DNA from: Microvirga sp. TS319
Lineage (GTDB): Bacteria > Pseudomonadota > Alphaproteobacteria > Rhizobiales > Beijerinckiaceae
Assembly (NCBI RefSeq): GCF_041276405.1
Contig: NZ_JBGGGT010000001.1
Span: 1,604,501-1,668,500 of the forward strand
Direction of reading: 5' to 3'
DNA length: 64,000 nucleotides
Made by a program: the position numbers and the translations under genes. Every line of letters begins with the position of its first letter. The first letter of the stretch is position 1. This document shows, piece after piece, positions 52,915 to 61,286 of this stretch. Under the pieces are notes generated by a model. The model searched no databases, was not told the DNA's origin, and saw only the letters and a list, made by a program, of their open reading frames with translations.

Positions 52915-53910
52915 TCACTCCCACTCGAGCTCATGGAACGCGGTGACCGCATTGCGAGCATTGAACTGATTGAACAGCAACCATGGGCCTGCGTCACGTT
53001 GGGCAGCCTGTCGGGCGACCTCTCCGATCGTGTGGCCCTGACGGATCGACGTCCGTACATCGGCCTGGAGGGCCGCGAGATAGTGTTGTGTGAGGTCCGC
53101 GGCAGCCGGCCATGGGGCGGCCGAGGGACCATGTCCGGGCACGACCCGCGCGACGGGGCGGGCTCGCAGTTCGTTCAACGTGCGGATCCATCCCGCCAAA
53201 CTGCCGTCCAAGGCCGGAACATGGCCGATGAAGAGCAGATCGCCAAGGAACCATGTGCTCGTCGCCTCGTCGAGGACCGTGACGTCGGTGTTGGTGTGAG
53301 CCGTGCGCCAGGCCTCGACCCGAAGCTTTCGACGACCGAGATCAATCTCCACGACGTCCTCGGCGAGCCGCGTCGGTGGAACGATGGAGGTTCCCGCAAA
53401 CGCCGCGCCGATCAACGCGCTGTTGGCCGCCAGATAGGTCTTTGCGCGGTCGGCGAGAGCCTGGGGAAGGTTGCGGTGCCCCACGAACGTCACTCCGCTG
53501 CCTTCGAACGCCGCGTTGCCCAGGACATGGTCCGGATGCACATGAGTGTTGACGACATATCGGATCGGGAGGTCGGTCCGCTCCCGGATCGCAGCAAGGA
53601 GCCTTTGTCCCGCGGCCAAGCTCCCGCCGGTGTCGATGACGGCAACTCCGTCCTCGCCGATCACGAATCCAAGGTTGGCGATCGCGCCGAGATTGTTCGC
53701 GTCCGCGAGAGCGATGGGCGCCTCGTAAACGAAGACGCCAGCTGCGATTTCCGTGACGGGAAACGGGTTTGCCTCTTCGGCAGATGGTCCGGACGAAGCG
53801 ACGGCTCCCACGCTCAGGACAAGAGCATAGAGACAGGCGATGCGCCCGGGCGCGACCCGCGGCCCCTCGGGGCCGCATCGGCAGGAATCGGGTACGGCTT
53901 CTGCCCCCAT
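52915..53910 (-). CDS. Quinoprotein relay system zinc metallohydrolase (MBL fold)
   Basis: This protein of about 331 residues begins at ATG 53910 (MGAEAVPDSCRCG) and has a signal-like helix (ACLYALVLSVGAVASSG). The metallo-beta-lactamase metal motif is THVHPDH (His123, His125, Asp127, His128), with later ligands in WRTAHTNTDV and VVPGHGPS. The ending LLFNQFNARNAVTAFHELEWE is typical of the second metallohydrolase type of quinoprotein clusters. The frame is open further upstream, where a degenerate repeat lies, so the longer frame is not trusted. Its natural substrate is unknown. Confidence 0.85.
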   Translation of the reverse strand: MGAEAVPDSCRCGPEGPRVAPGRIACLYALVLSVGAVASSGPSAEEANPFPVTEIAAGVFVYEAPIALADANNLGAIANLGFVIGEDGVAVIDTGGSLAAGQRLLAAIRERTDLPIRYVVNTHVHPDHVLGNAAFEGSGVTFVGHRNLPQALADRAKTYLAANSALIGAAFAGTSIVPPTRLAEDVVEIDLGRRKLRVEAWRTAHTNTDVTVLDEATSTWFLGDLLFIGHVPALDGSLAGWIRTLNELRARPVARVVPGHGPSAAPWPAAADLTQHYLAALQADVRTSIRQGHTIGEVARQAAQRDAGPWLLFNQFNARNAVTAFHELEWE

Positions 53911-53950
53911 GGCGTTTCCGATCCGCGACCCGAAAAGCGCCGTTTGAGGC

Positions 53951-53998
53951 AGCATGCATCGGATTCCTCGCACGTGTGAAATCCACTTTCGAGACCGG
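53951..53998 (-). repeat. Degenerate family I module 2
   Basis: GCATGCATCGGATTC and GTGAAATCCACTTTCGAGACC keep the core of module 2 (ATCGGA, TCCACTTT), but the outer arm and CTAG ends are lost. It lies just upstream of the metallohydrolase start. Confidence 0.4.
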
Positions 53999-54056
53999 TG
54001 AGCTCGCACACCCCAATGTCTCACGAAGGCTGCCAAACGGCTCATGTTGTGGCCCG

Positions 54057-54821
54057 TCAACGGTGAAGTGCCGCACGACCGGACGATATGGTCTGCGGAT
54101 GATCCGCGGCAAGCTGCTCCAGCGTTGCCTCGATCCATCGGTCGGAGCGGCCTTGGCGAGGTGTGGTAATCCGGATCTCAGCCCGTATCCGCGCGGGCCT
54201 GCCATCCAGAAGAACCAACCGATCCGCGAAAGCCAGCGCCTCCCGGACGTTGTGCGTCACCATGAGGACGCTCAGCCGATGTCTGGCGACCACGTCGAAG
54301 ACCGTGGCCCGCAGATCGGCCGCGGCGTGTTCGTCCAACGATACGAAGGGCTCGTCAAGCACGAGAAGGGACGGTTCGATCGCCAGCGCGCGAGCAAGGG
54401 CAACGCGCCGAGCCAGGCCGCCCGAGAGCTCGCCTGGATACCGCCGCACCCACTCGGTCAATCGCAAGTCAGCGAACAGGCCGTCGAGCGGTCGACGACG
54501 CTCGCTTCTCGTCAAGGCCAGGCGGATGTTGTCCTCGGCCGTGCGCCATGGCAGAAGCCTCGGCTCCTGAAAGACAGGGCCGATCCGGAACTCGCGGAGC
54601 GCCGGACGAACGCTGCCTTCGAAATCCCGATCCAGGCCCATCAGGATTCGCAGGACCGTCGTCTTGCCCACGCCCGAAGGCCCGATCAGGCACAGCGTTT
54701 CCTCCCGATGGACGACGAGCCTGAACGCGCGAAGGACCTCGAGCGGCGGCAACCCCTTCCGCCGGTACACCTTCCGGTCGACATCAAGCTGCAGAGGGAA
54801 CAGGGCGCCAGCGTCTTGCAT
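54057..54821 (-). CDS. NitT/TauT-like ABC ATPase in the xox cluster
   Basis: This 254-residue ATPase has Walker A GPSGVGKTT, Q-loop PVFQEPRLLPWRTAEDNI, Walker B LLVLDEPF and switch VTHNVREAL. The signature is LSGGLARRV, with Leu for the usual Gln. It starts 38 bp inside the permease gene. With the permease and binding protein (55551) it forms a complete importer of unknown substrate embedded in the methanol oxidation cluster. Confidence 0.88.
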   Translation of the reverse strand: MQDAGALFPLQLDVDRKVYRRKGLPPLEVLRAFRLVVHREETLCLIGPSGVGKTTVLRILMGLDRDFEGSVRPALREFRIGPVFQEPRLLPWRTAEDNIRLALTRSERRRPLDGLFADLRLTEWVRRYPGELSGGLARRVALARALAIEPSLLVLDEPFVSLDEHAAADLRATVFDVVARHRLSVLMVTHNVREALAFADRLVLLDGRPARIRAEIRITTPRQGRSDRWIEATLEQLAADHPQTISSGRAALHR

Positions 54822-55542
54822 AGACTTCCAGAGGCTGAAGGACGACGGAGTCGATCACGAGGACGACAGCCGTGAAGACGAGGCTGTAACCCAGGAGGGC
54901 TGCCACGTTGAACAGCTGAAAGTAGTAGGAGAGCGCGTATCCGACGCCATCCGGGCGCCCGAGCAACTCGACGACGAGAACGATCTTCCAGACCAGAGCG
55001 AGACCCGAGCGGGCGGCGGCGATCGCGTAAGGCTCGACCTGCGGGAGCAGAACATGCCGGATCCAGGTCAGACGATCGAACCGGAATGCCTTGCGCATTT
55101 CCTCGATCTGCGGGTCGAGAGAGCGGGCGCCCTCACGCATGATGACCGCAACGTTTGGAATCTTGTTGAGCGTGACAGCCGCGATGGCGGCCGTTTCAGA
55201 CAGGCCGAGCCATACATAACACAGGATGATGATCACAAGGGCCGGCGTATTGAGCAGAATCATGAGCCACGAATCCACGATCCGGTCGCACCGAGGTGAC
55301 CGGCCCAGCGCCAGTCCGATGGCTCCTCCGATGACCATGGCCAGGGAGAAGGATATGAGGACGCGTCTCAGCGTCGCCGTAAGATTGCGGGCGAGATCTC
55401 CCGACCGGGCTTCCTCCACGACAAACGCGAAGACACCCGCAGGCGAAGGCACCTCCCCGCTGCCTGCCATGCTGGTCACCGTCTGCCACAGGAGCAGGAG
55501 CAGCAGAAGCGAGAGAAGGCGTGACAGGAGGCCAGTTGGCAT
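54784..55542 (-). CDS. NitT/TauT-like ABC permease in the xox cluster
   Basis: This 252-residue permease begins MPTGLLSRLLSLLLLLLLWQ. It has about six helices, with coupling loop REGARSLDPQIEEMRKAFRFDRLTWIRHVLLPQVEPY. It overlaps the ATPase by 38 bp and lies 8 bp after the binding protein. Confidence 0.88.
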   Translation of the reverse strand: MPTGLLSRLLSLLLLLLLWQTVTSMAGSGEVPSPAGVFAFVVEEARSGDLARNLTATLRRVLISFSLAMVIGGAIGLALGRSPRCDRIVDSWLMILLNTPALVIIILCYVWLGLSETAAIAAVTLNKIPNVAVIMREGARSLDPQIEEMRKAFRFDRLTWIRHVLLPQVEPYAIAAARSGLALVWKIVLVVELLGRPDGVGYALSYYFQLFNVAALLGYSLVFTAVVLVIDSVVLQPLEVYARRWRPVPSAA

Positions 55543-55550
55543 CGATCAGC

Positions 55551-56522
55551 TCACATCGGATTGCGATCTTCATTCCAGTAGAGGCCGGCGGGCAGCCTCT
55601 GGCCTGGACCGACCAGCTTCTCGCCGCCGATCCTGGCCAGCACCCTGAACAGCGTCTCCGCGTCGGCCCTTTCATCGGGAATGCTGCGGCGCGGAATGCC
55701 CTCGATGAAGTACCGCTTCAAAGCCTGGAACGTCGTCTCGTCCTCCGCGCTCATGAGGGAGCGGATCGGGAGCCATGCGTCGTCCCGGTCCTGCAGGATC
55801 CGCTTGGCACCATGGGATGCCCTTGCGAAGGCGTCGAGGATGGCCGGATCCGTCTCCTCTTTGAAGATATAGCCCAGAAGAGCAATTTCACCTTCGACGC
55901 CGAACGATCGCGCAAGGTCGCCCGCGCCGACGAGGCGCCTATAATCCTTTGTCTCCAGTCGCGCGCAGAAATTCCAGAACAGCAATGCGGCATCAAGTTC
56001 GCCCGCCTCGAGCTTGTTCATCAGGAGCGGCGGAGCACCATAGGCCGGAGCCGCACCTATGCTCAGGTCGATGCCGGACTTCCGCTGAACATCGGCTTTC
56101 AGAAGAAGCCAGCTCTTGTCCAGTGGCCCTCCGGCGACTCCGATCCGCCTCCCGACGAGATCCACCACGGTCTGGATGGAGGACCGGGCGGGCACCATCA
56201 CGCCGCCTTCCGTCGCCGAGAAGGGGATAAACTTCACCTTTCGGTTCTCATTCCGAAGGCGGGCCGCCAGTAGAAGGTCGGTGACGATCGTGTCGACCTG
56301 TCCGGCCTGGAATGCGATACGGGCGGCGTCATTGGTGGCCAACAGAACCGGCTTGAGCGTGAGGCCGTTCGCCGTATCGAGGCCCGCTCTGCGAATGGTG
56401 TCGATCTCCCACAGCACCGTACCGAAGGGGAGTACGCCCGCCCTCACCTCACGAGGATCAGCGGCCCTGCCCCATGCTGGCGCGACGGTTGCAGCCAGAA
56501 GGATATCACGCCTGGACAACAT
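55551..56522 (-). CDS. ABC substrate-binding protein in the xox cluster
   Basis: This 323-residue protein has a Tat-like start (MLSRRDILLAATVAPAWGRAAD). The mature part is NMT1/SsuA-like: VRAGVLPFGTVLWEIDTIRRAGLD, ATNDAARIAFQAGQVDTIVTDLLLA, DLVGRRIGVAGGPLDKSWLLL. The C-terminus ends GPGQRLPAGLYWNEDRNPM. Such triplets recur beside xoxF in several methylotrophs as I remember. The ligand might be a PQQ- or metal-related compound, but this is unsupported by sequence. Confidence 0.85.
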   Translation of the reverse strand: MLSRRDILLAATVAPAWGRAADPREVRAGVLPFGTVLWEIDTIRRAGLDTANGLTLKPVLLATNDAARIAFQAGQVDTIVTDLLLAARLRNENRKVKFIPFSATEGGVMVPARSSIQTVVDLVGRRIGVAGGPLDKSWLLLKADVQRKSGIDLSIGAAPAYGAPPLLMNKLEAGELDAALLFWNFCARLETKDYRRLVGAGDLARSFGVEGEIALLGYIFKEETDPAILDAFARASHGAKRILQDRDDAWLPIRSLMSAEDETTFQALKRYFIEGIPRRSIPDERADAETLFRVLARIGGEKLVGPGQRLPAGLYWNEDRNPM

Positions 56523-56713
56523 CGGGCCTCTCCCTCGGACGCGGCCTGCGCAGGCCCCCTGGGCCTAGCCGTATCCGCTAACGTCCTCGGAATGGCAGCT
56601 TACGCCGGTTCGTCATGGGAGCGAATAGGAACGAGCGTACCTGAGAACGCAAATGTCGCGGATGGCTCCTCAATGGAGGTAGGACGGAGTTTCCGCCTCT
56701 TGCCGGTGCCATG

Positions 56714-57220
56714 TCAGGGCCGCGTCGGCAGTGGCTCGGACAGGAGGCGGTTCTTCACGATCCAGCGGATCCCGCGCAGCCAGCTCTCATCGGTATTTCC
56801 GCGGATGTCGGCCTGCCCTCCGCGAACGAGCTCGCCGGACCGGACATCCCTGATTGCGATGGCGAAACTCAGGATCAAATCTGAGGTCTTCTGCACGATA
56901 CCCGATACCAGAAGTTCGGCCCCGAGCGCCCGGGCGATGTCCTCGGCGCAGCCGTTGCACCTGTACAGAGGCGCTTTTTGGTTGATCTCGTCGCTCGCGG
57001 GGCCCAACTCGACGAGCTGGATTTGCGGTGAAGCCTGGAGCAACCTGCGCAGTTCATCACTGACGAGCTTCACGCGGCGGCTCTGATCGTCTCTCGGCCC
57101 GCGCTCCGCCTCCTGACTCATGTCGACGAGTTCGATGTCGAACACGGCCGTTCTCAGCGGCTCGGCAGCAGCTGCGGAGGCCATCGCCCAAAGCAACACG
57201 GCCGCCACGAACCGCACCAT
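56714..57220 (-). CDS. Secreted DUF2380/DUF3280-like protein
   Basis: This 168-residue protein has a signal peptide (MVRFVAAVLLWAMASAAAAE) followed by LRTAVFDIELVDMSQEAE, a cysteine pair in YRCNGCAEDIARALGAELLVSGIVQKTSDL, and RGNTDESWLRGIRWIVKNRLL. This pattern (FxDFELxDTS, xGCxxxIAxxLGAD) is that of a domain of unknown function frequently placed near quinoprotein genes and recalling TolB-like stress proteins. It is separated by 191 bp from the ABC operon. Confidence 0.8.
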   Translation of the reverse strand: MVRFVAAVLLWAMASAAAAEPLRTAVFDIELVDMSQEAERGPRDDQSRRVKLVSDELRRLLQASPQIQLVELGPASDEINQKAPLYRCNGCAEDIARALGAELLVSGIVQKTSDLILSFAIAIRDVRSGELVRGGQADIRGNTDESWLRGIRWIVKNRLLSEPLPTRP

Positions 57221-57303
57221 GCGCTATTCCTTTGAAAGAAAAACATCCCAGGCGACGCCGCAACACGCGCCGCGGTGAGGCCGCCGTGCCAAAAGCCCGC
57301 GCA

Positions 57304-57322
57304 GGGGGCGCTATCCGCCCCC
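57304..57322 (-). terminator. Stem-loop after the 57331-57837 gene
   Basis: GGGGGC (57304-57309) and GCCCCC (57317-57322) lie 9 bp beyond the stop on the minus strand. No long T-run is present, so termination strength is uncertain. Confidence 0.45.
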
Positions 57323-57330
57323 GTCGTCTT

Positions 57331-57837
57331 CTACTTGGTACCGAGAAGGCCCTTAGCTTCGTTGATGGCGTTCGTGCAATCAGTCGCGTTCCCGCTTTGA
57401 TCGGCGGACCGGGCGCGCCCAAGAGCCGCCTCCACCTGTTTTGCTCGATCCGGCGCGGGCGTAGCCCCAGACGCGATCTGCGAGCTTGTGGGCTGTCCCT
57501 GGATCTGCGAACGCACGTCCTGAGGCGATGCGGCCTTGTCCTGCGTCGCAGCGTTCATGGCGGTCGTGGCATTGGTCTTAGGAGCCTCACCGGCGGGAGG
57601 CACCTGGCGCGGTGTCGCAGGAACCACGCCTTCGGCGCCGCCCTGTTGAGATTGCGTCGAGCCGGTCGTCATGGCGTTCGTGGAACCGGTTCTCATGGTC
57701 GGACCCGACCCAGCGTCACTGCTATCCAGGACTTTTTGCAATGCGCTGATCTGGTCGGTGCAAGGCCCGGCCCAGCTTTCAATCGAGGTCGCCGACAGGA
57801 TCAAGCCGGCTGTCGAAATTAACAATCCTACTCTCAT
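57331..57837 (-). CDS. Secreted low-complexity protein of unknown function
   Basis: This 168-residue protein begins MRVGLLISTAGLILSATS (ATG 57837 with GGAGG 8 bp before it) and has a signal peptide ending SWAGP. A short helical part (CTDQISALQKVLDSSDAG) is followed by a Ser/Thr/Gln/Pro-rich linker (about 45-125) and a C-terminal helix AKQVEAALGRARSADQSGNATDCTNAINEAKGLL. Two cysteines, one in each helical part, could pair. No EF-hand or lanmodulin-like metal loops are present. Confidence 0.75.
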   Translation of the reverse strand: MRVGLLISTAGLILSATSIESWAGPCTDQISALQKVLDSSDAGSGPTMRTGSTNAMTTGSTQSQQGGAEGVVPATPRQVPPAGEAPKTNATTAMNAATQDKAASPQDVRSQIQGQPTSSQIASGATPAPDRAKQVEAALGRARSADQSGNATDCTNAINEAKGLLGTK

Positions 57838-58172
57838 CGCAGCTTCCTCCACGATTGCACCGCATCCAAGAACTACTTTTTCTGAAGAACACACCCCGGG
57901 GAAACCCGGTTCCATACAACCTGGCAAGGTGGGAGATCCCAGCCGACCATTGGTATGGCTCATTCGCCAGCCAAGGCTTACTCCCGAAGAGCCATCTCTT
58001 ACCAGCGGGGCTCGCTCCTCAACGGATGCTTTTGCAACTGCGGTGAGAGCCAGATCGAAGACTGAAGATTTTCACCAGTCTCGGATTCGATACTCCGCAG
58101 CAGGTGGTTACTTCCTGGATCAGAGCCCTCTGGATCTCTTTAGAAGATCCCCCTTTCCCGCCCGGCGGCTCC
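57838..58172. other. Gap between the C1 island and the IS element
   Basis: It contains the promoter of the 57837 gene on its left side and lower-GC DNA towards the IS. No gene, palindrome or repeat was recognised. Confidence 0.35.
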
Positions 58173-58954
58173 GGTGATGTCACGGTAACTTGATGCGACC
58201 GCAATAAGCCCTGCTTTGTTGAATTCAGGCGAGCACGCCCGCGGTGGCTTTCCAGGCCGCCATAGCCTGAAGGCGGTGAAGGTGGGTGGCGAGGGCAGAG
58301 CGGTGGGAATGGGGCGGAACGAACAGGTTTCTGACGGCTGAAAACACCGAGGTGTACCGCTGCAGACCTCCGACGGATCGAAAGCCCTGCATCATTCGCT
58401 CCCGCTTTCTCAGTGGGAGATGCGAGTTCTCAGCCCGGTTATTCAGACCCTTATGCGAGCGATGCTCAACCGCTGGCAGGATCTGGCGCCGGGCGGCCGC
58501 ATAGGAGCCGAGCTTATCCGTGATCATCCGTCGCGGCGGGAAACCCTGCCTCTTCAACAGACGCTTCAGCAAGCGTTTGGCCGCTTTGGTATCGCGCCGC
58601 GTCTGGACGATCTCGTCGAGGACATAGCCATCCTGATTTTGGCCGGCAATGGTGATCACGACCTCGTCGAGATGCCAAATATCGCGCCGGATCGGTCTCT
58701 TGCGTTTGAGGCGACGGGCGTAATCCGGCCCGAACTTCAGAGCCCATCGCCGGACGGTCACATAGGAGACGAGGATGCCGCGCTCGAGCAGCATCTCCTC
58801 AACCATCCGCAAGCTCAATGGGCTCCTGAAATAGAGCCATACCGCGTGCGCGATGATCTGGGGTGGAAAGCGTTGGCGTTTGTAGCTGACGGGCTTGATC
58901 ATGCCAGCCCATCTACACGCCTCGCTCTCATACGCGGGTTAATGTGACATCCCC
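58173..58954 (-). mobile_element. IS6-family insertion sequence (about 782 bp)
   Basis: Imperfect terminal inverted repeats GGTGATGTCACGGTAAC (from 58173) and, inverted, GGGGATGTCACATTAAC (to 58954) enclose one transposase gene. The size fits IS6-family elements. The adjacent 8-mers (GCGGCTCC and TCTAAAGG) differ, so no target duplication is visible. That suggests rearrangement or replicon joining at this IS. Confidence 0.75.
58225..58902 (-). CDS. IS6-family transposase
   Basis: This 225-residue DDE transposase has the N-terminal HTH (SPLSLRMVEEMLLERGILVSYVTVRRW) and catalytic residues Asp79 (WHLDEVVI), Asp129 (MITDKLGSY) and Glu158 (NNRAENSHLPLRKRER). The length matches intact family members, so it may be active. 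After the first Asp it has AGQNQDGYVLDEIVQTRRD, as in the subgroup common in alphaproteobacteria. Confidence 0.93.
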   Translation of the reverse strand: MIKPVSYKRQRFPPQIIAHAVWLYFRSPLSLRMVEEMLLERGILVSYVTVRRWALKFGPDYARRLKRKRPIRRDIWHLDEVVITIAGQNQDGYVLDEIVQTRRDTKAAKRLLKRLLKRQGFPPRRMITDKLGSYAAARRQILPAVEHRSHKGLNNRAENSHLPLRKRERMMQGFRSVGGLQRYTSVFSAVRNLFVPPHSHRSALATHLHRLQAMAAWKATAGVLA

Positions 58955-59009
58955 TCTAAAGGATGTCCTCTGTCTCTGACACGAGAAGGTGCGGACCCCG
59001 GCTCCCAGG

Positions 59010-60488
59010 CTAATCTGAATTCATACCGAGGCCGCCCATAAGCACGTACTTCATCTCGACGAACTCATCGATGCCATGGAGTGAGCCTTCCCGTCCAAGC
59101 CCGGACTCCTTAACACCACCAAAAGGTGCGACCTCGGTGCCAAGTATTGCGGAGTTTACGCCGACCATGCCATATTCCAGCTCATCTGCCACACGGAAGG
59201 CGCGACCAAGATCCTTTGTATAGAAATAGGCTGCAAGACCAAACGGTGTGTCATTGGCTAACGCGATGACCCCGTCTTCGTCCTTAAAGCGGTAGATGGG
59301 TGCGAGCGGCCCGAAGGTCTCCTCGCGCGTGACGAGCATATCGGTAGTCACCCCCGCGATGACGGTTGGCTCGAAAAAGGTTCTCCCAAGCGCATGGCGC
59401 TTCCCACCAACGATCACTTGGCCACCCAGCGCGACTGCGTCCGAGATGTGCAGCTCGACCTTCTCGACCGCCTTCTCGTTGATAAGCGGGCCCTGTACGA
59501 CATCAGGCTCAATGCCGCTTCCGACCTTCAACTTAGATACCTCGCCGGCGAATTTCTCAACAAAGGCATCATGAATGCCTTCCTGTACGAAGAGCCGGTT
59601 GGTGCAGACGCAGGTTTGGCCCATATTGCGGAACTTTGCTGCGACTGCTCCGGAAACGGCAGCATCGAGATCCGCATCGTCGAAGACGATAAAAGGGGCG
59701 TTGCCCCCTAATTCCAGACCGACCTTCTTCACTGTTGAAGCTGCCTGCTGCATCAGCAGCTTACCCACAGGAGTAGAGCCGGTGAAGCCAATGAAGCGTA
59801 CGGCCGGATGTGAGGTCATCACTTTGCCAATGGCAACAGCGTCGCCGGTCAGGATATTGATCACGCCTTTAGGAACACCTGCCCGCTCGGCAAGACCAAT
59901 CAGAGCTAAAGCGGTCAGCGGAGTATCAGGAGCAGGCTTGACCACAAAGGTACAGCCAGCAGCGAGGCCCGGTGCACATTTGCGAGTGATCATGGCGGCA
60001 GGAAAGTTCCACGGTGTTATGACAGCGCAAACACCGACGGGCTGCCTCTGTACGATTATGCGTGAATGGGGGAACGGCGATGGAATTGTCTCGCCATAAA
60101 TGCGCTTAGCCTCCTCTGCGTAAAATTCCACAAAGGAAGCGGCATAGGCAACTTCGCTCCGCGCCTCGGCCAACGGCTTACCTTGTTCAGCCGTCATGAT
60201 CGCCGCTAAATCCTCCTGATTTGCTTGGATTAGCTCGAACCATCTACGAAGGATCGCCGAGCGTTCTTTGGCGCTCTTCTTGGCCCAAGGCTTAAACGCC
60301 TTTTGCGCGGCATCTACCGCCACAGTTGCCTCGGCAGAGCCAAAGTGCGGAACGTGCGCCAGCACCTCTCCGGTTGCTGGATTGCTCACTGGATCGATGC
60401 CCTCTCCACTCCAGACACCATTGATATAACAGTTGGAGCGAAGAAGAGAGGGATCATTGAGTTTCAGGCGGTCACAAGGCGAGGTCAT
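59010..60488 (-). CDS. gabD: NAD(P)-dependent succinate-semialdehyde dehydrogenase-like enzyme
   Basis: This 492-residue aldehyde dehydrogenase has ITPWNFPAAMITRKCAPGLAAG, cofactor loop FTGSTPVGKLL, catalytic Glu in LELGGNAPFIV and nucleophilic Cys in GQTCVCTNR. The second cysteine two residues on is the redox-sensitive partner known in GabD. The exact aldehyde could instead be another semialdehyde from the neighbouring aminotransferase or aromatic pathway. It sits 55 bp from the IS and its wobble bases are visibly less GC-rich than those left of the IS. Confidence 0.85.
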   Translation of the reverse strand: MTSPCDRLKLNDPSLLRSNCYINGVWSGEGIDPVSNPATGEVLAHVPHFGSAEATVAVDAAQKAFKPWAKKSAKERSAILRRWFELIQANQEDLAAIMTAEQGKPLAEARSEVAYAASFVEFYAEEAKRIYGETIPSPFPHSRIIVQRQPVGVCAVITPWNFPAAMITRKCAPGLAAGCTFVVKPAPDTPLTALALIGLAERAGVPKGVINILTGDAVAIGKVMTSHPAVRFIGFTGSTPVGKLLMQQAASTVKKVGLELGGNAPFIVFDDADLDAAVSGAVAAKFRNMGQTCVCTNRLFVQEGIHDAFVEKFAGEVSKLKVGSGIEPDVVQGPLINEKAVEKVELHISDAVALGGQVIVGGKRHALGRTFFEPTVIAGVTTDMLVTREETFGPLAPIYRFKDEDGVIALANDTPFGLAAYFYTKDLGRAFRVADELEYGMVGVNSAILGTEVAPFGGVKESGLGREGSLHGIDEFVEMKYVLMGGLGMNSD

Positions 60489-60715
60489 GAAAATGCTTCC
60501 TCCGGATCAGGTGCGCCAGCACGGAGCACCATCCTCATCCATGTTTGATATTGTGGGAATGTTCGACCTGCATATTACCAGGTCGCACTCATTACTGTGC
60601 TCTGCGCCGGCCGGGCAGGCCTGGTCTGGTCTGGTCTCACCCACAGCCGCAATTTCCTACGCGACACGTCCGTGTACCGCGAGATGCCGTTGATCATTCC
60701 AAGACTTAGGAGGAG
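60489..60715. other. Intergenic region upstream of the dehydrogenase
   Basis: These 227 bases hold the dehydrogenase promoter and the end of the MarR gene. CTGGTCTGGTCTGGTCT is a short TCTGG repeat near 60620. No operator was established. Confidence 0.3.
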
Positions 60716-61228
60716 CTAGGCGGTTATCTCCGGGCCTTCCAAGCACTCTTCCAATTGCCTGAGCAGGCTCTGAAGTTCGGATAGGCGTTCACTGCCATAT
60801 CTTCCAGAGATCTCTCTGTATATCGCCTCCGACTCCACCCCTGCTCGCTCGATCAGGTCGAGGCCTTGAGGTGAAATGGATACAATCCCGCGGCGCATAT
60901 CCGATGACGACGTTCGCCGCAGAATGAGTCCTCTGTCATCGAGATCCTTGAGAATTCGCGAAAGGCTAGAGGGGAGCAGAAACGTTGCCTCAGCGAGGGC
61001 TGTGACCTCGAGACTCTCCTGCGATGACAGGGCTCGCAGAACTCGCCATTGTTGCTCAGTGATGCCAAAGCGCCGTAGACTAGCCCGGAAATGGCGCATG
61101 ACGGCTTCACGTGCCCTCAGCAAGGACATCGGAAGCGATTTTGAAAAGTGTCTAATCCGGACGCGAGCCCCGGATTGATCGGTATCCTTCGACATAGACC
61201 TGGAACTCCGGGAGATACGTTCAGCCAT
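60716..61228 (-). CDS. MarR-family regulator, HpaR-like
   Basis: This 170-residue regulator has a core LLRAREAVMRHFRASLRRFGITEQQWRVLRAL and wing region SLSRILKDLDDRGLILRRTSSSDMRRG, matching HpaR, repressor of homoprotocatechuate degradation genes. A CHM-isomerase gene follows on its upstream side, so it may control the minus operon or the dehydrogenase. A 40-residue N-terminal extension is Ser/Arg-rich, and the true start may be internal. Confidence 0.85.
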   Translation of the reverse strand: MAERISRSSRSMSKDTDQSGARVRIRHFSKSLPMSLLRAREAVMRHFRASLRRFGITEQQWRVLRALSSQESLEVTALAEATFLLPSSLSRILKDLDDRGLILRRTSSSDMRRGIVSISPQGLDLIERAGVESEAIYREISGRYGSERLSELQSLLRQLEECLEGPEITA

Positions 61229-61286
61229 GAGATTACTCGAAAATCGGGCGCGACGCTAACCTAAGACCAATGCCGCGCCCCCTTGA

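Noticed and set aside
53911..54138. N-terminal extension of the metallohydrolase gene
   Set aside because: The upstream in-frame sequence contains a degenerate repeat and no signal peptide, and overlaps the preceding ATPase gene; ATG 53910 gives a normal exported protein.
57331..57837. Lanmodulin-like lanthanide-binding protein near xoxF
   Set aside because: It has no EF-hand DxDxDG loops; the middle is a Ser/Thr/Gln/Pro linker.
58165..58962. 8-bp target duplication around the IS6 element
   Set aside because: The flanking octamers GCGGCTCC and TCTAAAGG do not match.
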